A DNA stretch of 64,000 bases. It comes from Clostridia bacterium (GTDB lineage Bacteria > Bacillota > DAOUPZ01). Position numbers and translations under genes: made by a program. Each line of letters starts with the position of its first letter. Within the stretch, counting starts at the first letter, position 1. The notes under the pieces are model-generated. The model saw only the letters and a program-made list of their open reading frames with translations, made no database searches and was not told the DNA's origin. Where the stretch lies: positions 124,001 through 188,000 of the forward strand of contig DAOUPZ010000003.1 of the NCBI GenBank assembly GCA_030625885.1. The letters run 5' to 3'. Of this stretch, positions 57,433 through 64,000 are shown piece after piece.

Positions 57433-57840
57433 TCACATCTCAAGAATATACTCAAGCAATGTCTCATTATTCTCTAAGCACTGCGGTCCCATAATACTTC
57501 CCTTTAGCCCATGATCCCTTAATGCTTGAAAGGATACCAAACTGCCTGAATCTGTTTCAAATTGCTCTAGAGTTTTCAACAGCATAAACATTTTCTTTGG
57601 TGCTTTTCCTTCAACTTTCGCATATTTTTCCGCTTGATCCATAACATCATCCACATGGATATTGATCGCTTCTACCTCACACTTAAACAGGATTTGTTTA
57701 AACGGTGCACCAGAATAAATATAGACATCATCTCCTACTTCTACTTTACTATTCATAGGCCAGGCCGTCTGGGATTCTTGCGTAAAAGCTGCTATCACAT
57801 CATAATATTTTGGATTAGCCGGATAGATCCAGTGTCTCAT
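57433..57840 (-). CDS. EVE/PUA-like domain protein
   Basis: 135 residues. The start RHWIYPANPKYYDVIAAF and the VGDDVYIYSGAPFKQILF segment fit the EVE/ASCH/PUA-like fold, which in related proteins reads modified bases in nucleic acids. Family assignment is by pattern only. Last gene of a three-gene operon, 14 bp after the YjbR-like gene; AGGAGGGAGAAT precedes the ATG. Confidence 0.65.
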   Translation of the reverse strand: MRHWIYPANPKYYDVIAAFTQESQTAWPMNSKVEVGDDVYIYSGAPFKQILFKCEVEAINIHVDDVMDQAEKYAKVEGKAPKKMFMLLKTLEQFETDSGSLVSFQALRDHGLKGSIMGPQCLENNETLLEYILEM

Positions 57841-57854
57841 ATTCTCCCTCCTAT

Positions 57855-58214
57855 TTATTCCCCTAAAATTTCTTTTTGTTTTGTTTTAGTTAGTGATTTA
57901 AAAACAATACGATAAGAGATATCAATTAATTCTTTAATAAAATCATCTTCTAAATTTCCATCTAAATAAATCGTGTTCCAGTGTGTTTTGTTCATATGAT
58001 AACCCGGTTGTATTTCCACAAACGCCTCTCGTAAATCGTCAATCTTTTCTTTATCGTACTTTAAATTAATACTGACTCGATCCGGCTCATGAATATTAAT
58101 CAATCCAAACATTTTGTCACCTACTTTAAATACAGGAACCGGGATATGAAATGGCATGTCCTCACCGGCCCCGGACTTACTTAAGAAATACGTTCTTACT
58201 TCTTCAATATTCAT
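57855..58214 (-). CDS. MmcQ/YjbR-like protein
   Basis: 119 residues, the usual size of this double-wing DNA-binding-like fold. Typical segments: VGDKMFGLINIH, INLKYDKEKIDDLRE and GYHMNKTHWNTIYLDGNL. Its role is unknown. It lies 17 bp after the ATPase gene and is co-transcribed with it. Confidence 0.78.
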   Translation of the reverse strand: MNIEEVRTYFLSKSGAGEDMPFHIPVPVFKVGDKMFGLINIHEPDRVSINLKYDKEKIDDLREAFVEIQPGYHMNKTHWNTIYLDGNLEDDFIKELIDISYRIVFKSLTKTKQKEILGE

Positions 58215-58231
58215 AATAATCCCCCCGAAAA

Positions 58232-58984
58232 TTAAGATTCCATAAGAATACGAAGCATACGCTCACGATTATTAATAAAATCTTTCATGATTTGATAATG
58301 TTCTGTCTCTTCATAACAAGCTGTTTCAAGTCCATTTTCCGTTAAACGTAAAATGGTCGCATCGGGATAGGCCATGATAATAGGTGAATGAGTTGCAATA
58401 ATAAACTGAGAAGACCGGCAAACCAACTCATGAATTCTAGAGATCATGGCCAGCTGCCGTAATGGTGATAAAGCGGCCTCTGGTTCATCCAATATATATA
58501 AGCCATCACCTGAAAGACGATTCATAAAGGTGGTAAAAAAAGCTTCGCCGTGCGACTGCTCATGTAGGGAACGCCCTCCATAGGAATCAATAACGCGTGC
58601 TCCGCCTCCCCCCTCATCCAGCTCTTCAATGTTTGTAGCCAGGTTATAAAAACTTTCGGCACGGAGGAAAAAACCATCACTAGGCTTTTTAATGCCTTTT
58701 ACTAAACGAAGGAACTGGTATAAATCCGAATGTGATTCCCGGGTTGAAAAAGTAAAATTCATCGTCCCCCCTTCCGCGTTAAATCCCCAGGCAACCGCAA
58801 TGGCTTCTAAAAATGTTGATTTCCCCATCCCATTCTCTCCGACAATGAATGTCACTTGAGGATGAAAGTCCAAGGTTTCTAGATTACGAAATGCCGGTAA
58901 AGAAAATGGGTATTCCGTAAAAGAAGAAATCTTATCCCGCAAAAGTTCTACACGACGCAAATATTGACTCGTTTCAATCATCAT
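58232..58984 (-). CDS. AAA-type predicted ATPase (ABC/SMC-like)
   Basis: 250 residues, a soluble single-domain ATPase. Walker A GENGMGKST (about 49-57), a signature-like SHGEAFFTTFMNRL (about 143-156), Walker B LYILDEPEAALS (about 161-172) and switch ATHSP (about 202-206). It resembles the single-gene predicted ATPases of the AAA_15/AAA_21 group with no membrane partner. First gene of its operon. Co-occurrence with an EVE-like protein would fit a nucleic-acid-related role, but nothing here proves it. Confidence 0.8.
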   Translation of the reverse strand: MMIETSQYLRRVELLRDKISSFTEYPFSLPAFRNLETLDFHPQVTFIVGENGMGKSTFLEAIAVAWGFNAEGGTMNFTFSTRESHSDLYQFLRLVKGIKKPSDGFFLRAESFYNLATNIEELDEGGGGARVIDSYGGRSLHEQSHGEAFFTTFMNRLSGDGLYILDEPEAALSPLRQLAMISRIHELVCRSSQFIIATHSPIIMAYPDATILRLTENGLETACYEETEHYQIMKDFINNRERMLRILMES

Positions 58985-59472
58985 GATCTTAATACGCTCC
59001 TATCAACACATATATAATCATTTTAATTATATTCCCCTTATTGCCAACCGTCTACTGGATTTTCTCTTTTTATTTTCATTTATTCCATCATCTTCTGAAT
59101 GTATATTTTTAAATGAATGATTATGATTACAAAAAAATGACAGAACCGCAGTTCTGCCAATATACTTCATCTATATGATTTGCAATTAATGTTTTTACTC
59201 TTTTAGCTTTCATCTAATCTTTTTGTCTTTTCCTTTAAGCTAATCGCTAATAACTGATAGCTAAACTTCAGCATTTATATTTGAGTTCAAACCATCTAAT
59301 TCTGATTGTGAATAGTTTTCTTACGTTCAGTGTGAATTTCTCTCTCCCACTAAACGTTTAGAAAACCGAATCGAGAACGTAGCGTTTCTTAACTCTCTCT
59401 TATAGAAGAGGGAGTCTTAGAAACGGTAGTTCGGGATAAATTTCATATAATATACTTATTACAAGCTATATA
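58985..59472. other. Intergenic region with degenerate repeats
   Basis: Contains a small hairpin (CAGAAC/GTTCTG, about 59150-59165), a stretch of AGCTAATCGCTAATAACTGA type seen in spacers of many clostridia, and a CTCCCTCTT/AAGAGAGAG hairpin (about 59394-59414) without a T run. No gene or clear trkH terminator is seen. Confidence 0.5.
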
Positions 59473-60924
59473 TTAAATGTTTACCTTTTTCCAAAAGCTT
59501 GGAATGGTCAACAATAAAATAGGATAAATTTCAAGTCTTCCAATAATCATACACAATGATAGTACCATTTTACTCATATGAGAAAACGCCGCATAGTTAC
59601 CAACAGGACCAACCATTCCAAAACCTGGCCCTATATTTCCAATTGTTGCAACTACAGCTGATATAGAAGTCATCATATCTTTTCCATCTAAAGAAATAAT
59701 AATAACTGCAATAAGCAAGACAAAAATGTACATAAATAAGAAAGATAATATATCCATCAACGCATCTTCATCAATAGATTTACCGTTGAATTTGACAGTA
59801 TATACCGCTCCCGGATGAATAATTTTTAGTAGTTGTCTTTTCATTGCTCTATAAAACAACAATATACGAATATGTTTTATTGAGCCTCCAGTTGACCCAG
59901 CACAGCCACCAAAAAACATCAAAGATAATAAGATAATCTTACTGAAAACTGGCCATTGATTAAAATCTGCCGTTGCATATCCTGTCGTCGTTATAATAGA
60001 GGCTACCTGAAAAGAAGATCGCCTTAAAGCTTCACTTAAGTTTTCAAAGACGCTTCCATAGATATTCAAAGTTATTAGAGTAATTGCAATGAAAACCATT
60101 CTAACATAAAATTTAAATTCTTGATCTTTAAAAATTTCTTTGATATTGCCTTTTAAAGCCTGATAATAAAGCGCAAAATTAGTACCACATACCAACATAA
60201 AGAAAGTAATGATTATTTCATAAGATGTATTATTATAAGCACCAACACTCAAATTCTTATTGGAAAACCCACCCGTTCCCACAGTACCAAAAGTATGGAT
60301 TAAGGCATCATATAATGACATACCTGCAATCTTCAAGGCAATAACCTCAATAATTGTAATCAATAAATAGATACCATAAAGAATCTTAGCCGTATGTCCA
60401 ACTTTCGGCACAAGTTTGCCTGGATTGGGACCGGGACTTTCTGCCTTCATAATTTGAAGACTGCCAGCTCCAAGAGATGGCAGTATAGCAAGCGTCATGA
60501 CAAGCACACCCATACCTCCAACCCAATGTGTAAAACTTCTCCAAAAAAGAATACCTTTTGGAAGTCCTTCAATTTCAGTTAGAATACTTGCCCCAGTCGT
60601 TGTAAATCCGGAAGACGCTTCAAAAAAACTATCGACAAAGGAAGGAATCACACCACTGAAAACAAAAGGGAGCGACCCAAAAAAGGAAATTAAAACCCAT
60701 CCAATGGCTACAATTGCAAAACCATCTCTAGCATAAATATTTTTTGACTTTGGTTTGACGGATGCAATCAGCAGTCCAGATGTGAATATAATAAGTATCG
60801 TATAGACAAATGCTAAAATATCACTACCCTTATACAATATAGCAACAATAAGCGTTGGCACCATTGCAATTGCTTCACATATCAATAATATTCCCAAACT
60901 TTTTGAAACCATTCCAAAGTTCAT
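59473..60924 (-). CDS. trkH: TrkH-family potassium transporter, membrane subunit
   Basis: Ion-conducting subunit of a Trk/Ktr potassium uptake system, 483 residues, about ten membrane helices. The four pore-loop signatures are visible: SSGFTTTGAS (about 104-113), FGTVGTGGFSN (about 212-222), SIITTTGYATAD (about 308-319) and VVATIGNIGPGFG (about 424-436), each with the selectivity Gly. GGAGG eight bases before ATG 60924 fixes the start, although it overlaps trkA by 50 bp, which implies coupled translation with its gating partner. Confidence 0.95.
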   Translation of the reverse strand: MNFGMVSKSLGILLICEAIAMVPTLIVAILYKGSDILAFVYTILIIFTSGLLIASVKPKSKNIYARDGFAIVAIGWVLISFFGSLPFVFSGVIPSFVDSFFEASSGFTTTGASILTEIEGLPKGILFWRSFTHWVGGMGVLVMTLAILPSLGAGSLQIMKAESPGPNPGKLVPKVGHTAKILYGIYLLITIIEVIALKIAGMSLYDALIHTFGTVGTGGFSNKNLSVGAYNNTSYEIIITFFMLVCGTNFALYYQALKGNIKEIFKDQEFKFYVRMVFIAITLITLNIYGSVFENLSEALRRSSFQVASIITTTGYATADFNQWPVFSKIILLSLMFFGGCAGSTGGSIKHIRILLFYRAMKRQLLKIIHPGAVYTVKFNGKSIDEDALMDILSFLFMYIFVLLIAVIIISLDGKDMMTSISAVVATIGNIGPGFGMVGPVGNYAAFSHMSKMVLSLCMIIGRLEIYPILLLTIPSFWKKVNI

Positions 60925-62281
60925 TCTTTAAACCTCCGTTTATACTGGTAATCAAGTCATCGAGGTTACTAATATTCTCATCTTTGGTTATGACAATAAC
61001 CCGATCATCTTGTTGTATGGCATCATTACCATGAGGAATGATAATATTGTCTTTTCTAACAATGGTTGCAATAATAGTATCATTTTTAAATTTTATGTTC
61101 TTTAATGGAATGTTTAAAATCTTGCTATTTTTGTCCGCAATAAACTCGACAATTTCGACCTGACCTTCGGCTATTCGATACAGTGATTCAACATTCCTTC
61201 CTCTTACATATTTGAGAATCTGACTAGCAACAATGAGTTTAGGATTAATAGTCGTATCTATCCCCAAATTATTAATAACATGCATATGTTTTGATCTGCT
61301 TATTTTGGCAACAACTTTCTTAACCCCATATTGTTTCACCAAAACAGAAGACAGTATATTCTCTTCATCAATACCGGTAAGTGCAATATATCCATCCATG
61401 TCTTTAATGTTCTCAGATAATAATAATTCTTCCTCGGTACCATCTGCATTGATAATTAATGTTTTTGGAAGAAGCTCGGCGAGTTCCATACAACGTTCTC
61501 TGTTAATTTCAATAATCTTAACCTTCATTCCCATATCCGAAAGAATATTAGTAAGATAATAGGAAATTCTGCCACCACCAATTATCATAATATTCTTTAA
61601 TCGCTGGGGGCAATTATTTGACAACTTACAAAAGTTATATACATCGGAATGTTTACCAATAACGCATATTTTATCATTTTCCTCTAGCTCAAAACTTCCA
61701 TTGGGAACAATGACATCATCACCCCGAATAACAACGCCTATAAGTACAGAAAAACTAGTATTCAATAATATTTCTTTCAAATCTTTGCCTACAATAGGCA
61801 TCTCCTTAGTAACCTTAAGTTTAACCATTCTCACCCGGCCTTTTGCGAAACTCTCCACATTCATTGCCGTAGAAAAGTTTAGTGAACGGGCAATCTCGTC
61901 AGCAGCAGCCATTTCAGGATTTATAACCATTTCCAGTCCTATTTGTTCTTTCAGCAATGAAAGTTCGCGAGCATATTCAGGATTTCTGATCCTTGCAACC
62001 GTGCGAACCGCCTTTAGCTTCTTAGCTGTAAGACAGCAAACCATGTTTACCTCATCACTATTCGTAACTGCGATCAGTAAATCTGTTTGATTCACACCGG
62101 CTTCTAAAAGGGTTCTAGTACTAACTCCATTTCCTTTAATGCACATAACATCCAAATTTTCTTCTGCTTTATTTAAGATATTAGGATTCTTATCAATGAT
62201 CGTTACACTATGATTTTCCTTTGAAAGATTGTCTGCTAAGTTATATCCAACCTTGCCAGCACCAATGATAATGATATTCAT
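60875..62281 (-). CDS. trkA: TrkA potassium channel-gating subunit
   Basis: Cytosolic regulator of TrkH that binds NAD(H) and nucleotides, 468 residues. Two tandem RCK modules: residues 1-220 with the Rossmann motif IIIIGAGKVGYNLADNL, and 225-450 with IMIIGGGRISYYLTNIL; each is followed by a TrkA-C domain (VGKDLKEILL and LNIPLKNIKF). Gene order trkA then trkH with overlap is standard. The first gene of the pair; no special regulatory element was found upstream. Confidence 0.95.
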   Translation of the reverse strand: MNIIIIGAGKVGYNLADNLSKENHSVTIIDKNPNILNKAEENLDVMCIKGNGVSTRTLLEAGVNQTDLLIAVTNSDEVNMVCCLTAKKLKAVRTVARIRNPEYARELSLLKEQIGLEMVINPEMAAADEIARSLNFSTAMNVESFAKGRVRMVKLKVTKEMPIVGKDLKEILLNTSFSVLIGVVIRGDDVIVPNGSFELEENDKICVIGKHSDVYNFCKLSNNCPQRLKNIMIIGGGRISYYLTNILSDMGMKVKIIEINRERCMELAELLPKTLIINADGTEEELLLSENIKDMDGYIALTGIDEENILSSVLVKQYGVKKVVAKISRSKHMHVINNLGIDTTINPKLIVASQILKYVRGRNVESLYRIAEGQVEIVEFIADKNSKILNIPLKNIKFKNDTIIATIVRKDNIIIPHGNDAIQQDDRVIVITKDENISNLDDLITSINGGLKNELWNGFKKFGNIIDM

Positions 62282-62615
62282 AATAGTTAATCCTCCTATT
62301 CCACTTCTCTAATCAGCGGGAAACCATTATTTTGTAGTATTATAAATATTAGCTATAAACTTATATAATATTTTTAGAGCCTTACTATTCTAATCAAAAT
62401 AACTTATATAATGGTAATTATTATATCATAATTTTGTTGATAGGCATATGCTTTTAATTATTTCACAACGAACTACAAAATTGCACAAAAAAAAATGTCC
62501 TCTTAGAGGACATTTTTTTGCCTTCTCCAAGCATACTATTTATTTTTATTTCTCCACCACATGCCATTAGAAACAAAATCACAGGGGTGGTTTTTAGCAA
62601 AATGTATATATTAAT
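62282..62615. other. Spacer between nrdJ and trkA
   Basis: Holds the nrdJ terminator and AT-rich DNA that should contain the trkA promoter; no reliable -35/-10 pair was identified. Confidence 0.6.
62491..62519 (-). terminator. Terminator downstream of nrdJ
   Basis: Stem AATGTCCTCT/AGAGGACATT with runs of A and T on both sides, so it works in both directions; about 100 bp after the nrdJ stop. Confidence 0.85.
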
Positions 62616-64000
62616 TTAACCACACTTTGAAAAGCCGCAATTTCTACAGACGACACATCCACCTTCATATTCTAATGCAGCATTACATTCTGGACAAACA
62701 TTACTATTTTTAGTATCGCAATCGCAATTTTCTGATGTATGATTATTTAATTCATGTTCGATATTAGTATTGCACAATTCATTACAAGCCTCACATTCTA
62801 ATTCCATAGCAAGGTCTTGTATATTCGGCTCTTGTCCATTTACTCTTAAATTCATAACCTTTTCTAAAGTTCTTCCAATCGCATCAGGACATGATAATAC
62901 TTTTATATCTTTGTTGCCTTTACCTCTCTTACTTAAAGTAGCCAAACATCTAATACCCTTTAGTTGTTCAATGATAGACTCTACATTAATTCCAGAGCGT
63001 AAGGCAATAGAAATTAATCTACTAGTCGCTTCACTTTGACTTGGACACCCTCCGGCTCTGCCTAAGTTTGTTATGACTTCACATATACCATCCTGGTCAT
63101 AATTCGCCGTAATATAAAGATTACCACAACCAATTCTAACCTTTTCAGTTAGTCCAGTTGTTATCTCGGGTCTTTTTCGAGGTTTAATTGTCTTAGTTGG
63201 TTCCTTATCTTCTTTATTTGCATCTCCTATGTTTAAAACCTGTCCTGCTCTACTACCATCTCTATATATTGTAACCCCTTTACATCCCAATTTGTATGCT
63301 AATTCATAAACTTCTCGAACATCGCTTTCAGATGCATTGTTACAAAAATTTACTGTTTTAGAAACAGCATTATCCACGTGTTTTTGAAAAGCCGCTTGCA
63401 TTTTAATATGCCAAATTGGAAGCACGTCATGTGCTGTCACAAATACATTTTTCACATCTTCTGGCACTTCGCTTATATGTAACACACTGCCGGTTTTAGC
63501 TACTTCTTCCATAACTGAATCTGAGTAAAAACCTTTTTCTTTTGCAACCGTTTCGAAAAGCGGATTAACCTCTATCAGTTTTTCGTTATCCATTACATTT
63601 CTAAAATAGCATAAAGCAAATAATGGTTCGATCCCACTTGATGTATCGGCCATGATACTTATCGTTCCTGTTGGAGCAATTGTTGTAGTCGTCGCATTTC
63701 TTAAACGTATGTTTTTCTCTTTGTATATGCTCTGATCATAAGCAGGAAATACGCCTCTTTCCTCAGCCAATTGACCAGAAATTTCTTTAGATTTTATATT
63801 AATAAATTTCATTATTTCCTCACCAGTTTTTACACCTTCATCAGAATTATATGAAATGTTCAATTTTACTAATAAATCTGCAAAACCCATGATTCCTAAA
63901 CCAATTTTTCTTGTATATTTAGTCATTTCTTCTATTTCTTTTAATGGATAATTATTAACATCTATTACATTATCTAAGAAATGAACAGCTGAATAGACAC
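62616..64000 (-). CDS. nrdJ: B12-dependent (class II) ribonucleotide reductase, C-terminal part
   Basis: Makes deoxyribonucleotides with adenosylcobalamin, without oxygen. About 461 residues are in the window; the frame is open to the right edge, reading AVHFLDNVIDVNNYPL just before the M that begins the longest internal frame. Visible: GIMGFADLLVKLNI, the active-site loop TIAPTGTISIMADTSSGIEP, AFQKHVDNAVSKTVNF, the TSCPD-like region (VRIGCGNLYITANYD), and a C-terminal zinc-ribbon CPECN ... CRNCGFSKCG. The N-terminal part, with the radical-site Cys, lies outside. Confidence 0.95.
   Translation of the reverse strand, partial: VYSAVHFLDNVIDVNNYPLKEIEEMTKYTRKIGLGIMGFADLLVKLNISYNSDEGVKTGEEIMKFINIKSKEISGQLAEERGVFPAYDQSIYKEKNIRLRNATTTTIAPTGTISIMADTSSGIEPLFALCYFRNVMDNEKLIEVNPLFETVAKEKGFYSDSVMEEVAKTGSVLHISEVPEDVKNVFVTAHDVLPIWHIKMQAAFQKHVDNAVSKTVNFCNNASESDVREVYELAYKLGCKGVTIYRDGSRAGQVLNIGDANKEDKEPTKTIKPRKRPEITTGLTEKVRIGCGNLYITANYDQDGICEVITNLGRAGGCPSQSEATSRLISIALRSGINVESIIEQLKGIRCLATLSKRGKGNKDIKVLSCPDAIGRTLEKVMNLRVNGQEPNIQDLAMELECEACNELCNTNIEHELNNHTSENCDCDTKNSNVCPECNAALEYEGGCVVCRNCGFSKCG

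Overview
The window is AT-rich DNA from a low-GC Gram-positive anaerobe, most likely a member of the class Clostridia. The evidence is an anaerobe gene set: a class II (B12-dependent) ribonucleotide reductase, a double-cubane-cluster reductase with its ATPase activator, radical SAM lipoate genes, a tRNA selenouridine synthase and large cohesin/dockerin surface proteins. Shine-Dalgarno sites are strong (AGGAGG type), and a selection of TTG and GTG starts occurs. Nearly all genes lie on the minus strand; only a LysR regulator is on the plus strand. No rRNA, tRNA or CRISPR array was seen.

Layout, left to right. 1-5159: glycogen genes transcribed glgB > glgP > glgC (glgC runs off the left edge). 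5588-9222: a two-component system followed by a lipoprotein. 10183-15121: purL and a divergent LysR regulator. 15162-16908: superoxide dismutase and mnmH. 17408-30315: a 12.9-kb Tn3-family transposon with 38-bp terminal inverted repeats (34/38 identical) and a perfect 5-bp target duplication (TACTA). It carries tnpA, tnpR, a 2317-residue secreted subtilase with a nuclease-like C-terminus, and a candidate immunity gene. A third, decayed terminal repeat inside it suggests the passenger was added to a smaller transposon. 30384-33098: a three-gene lipoate operon (LipM-type octanoyltransferase plus two radical SAM proteins resembling the LipS1/LipS2 pair). 33765-37461: an Asp/Glu racemase-family protein and a double-cubane-cluster protein system (reductase, DUF3343 protein, activator). 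37757-44955: a two-component system and two secreted proteins with copper-amine-oxidase-N-like stalk domains, one of them a double metallophosphoesterase. 45362-56885: a surface cohesin protein and a 3209-residue giant that joins an anthrax protective-antigen-like pore-forming region to four PQQ-type propellers, Calx-beta, FN3, cohesin and dockerin domains. 57433-58984: an AAA ATPase, YjbR-like and EVE-like operon. 59473-62281: TrkA/TrkH potassium uptake. 62616-64000: the C-terminal part of NrdJ.

How parts work together. The second two-component system has two promoters of identical design (17-bp tandem operator, 11 bp, TATAAT), one before its own regulator gene and one before the secreted proteins. 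The latter promoter sits inside a terminator hairpin, so new transcripts should escape it while read-through is stopped. The lipoate operon has a good sigma-A promoter whose spacer holds an 18-bp palindrome. The cohesin protein, with a probable C-terminal anchoring signal, is placed to hold the dockerin-bearing giant at the cell surface.

Intergenic space is crowded with dispersed repeats: at least six copies of a hairpin element with GGGGACA/TGTCCCC arms, a second repeat containing a variable number of 8-bp units, and one perfect 56-bp palindrome next to the mnmH stop codon.
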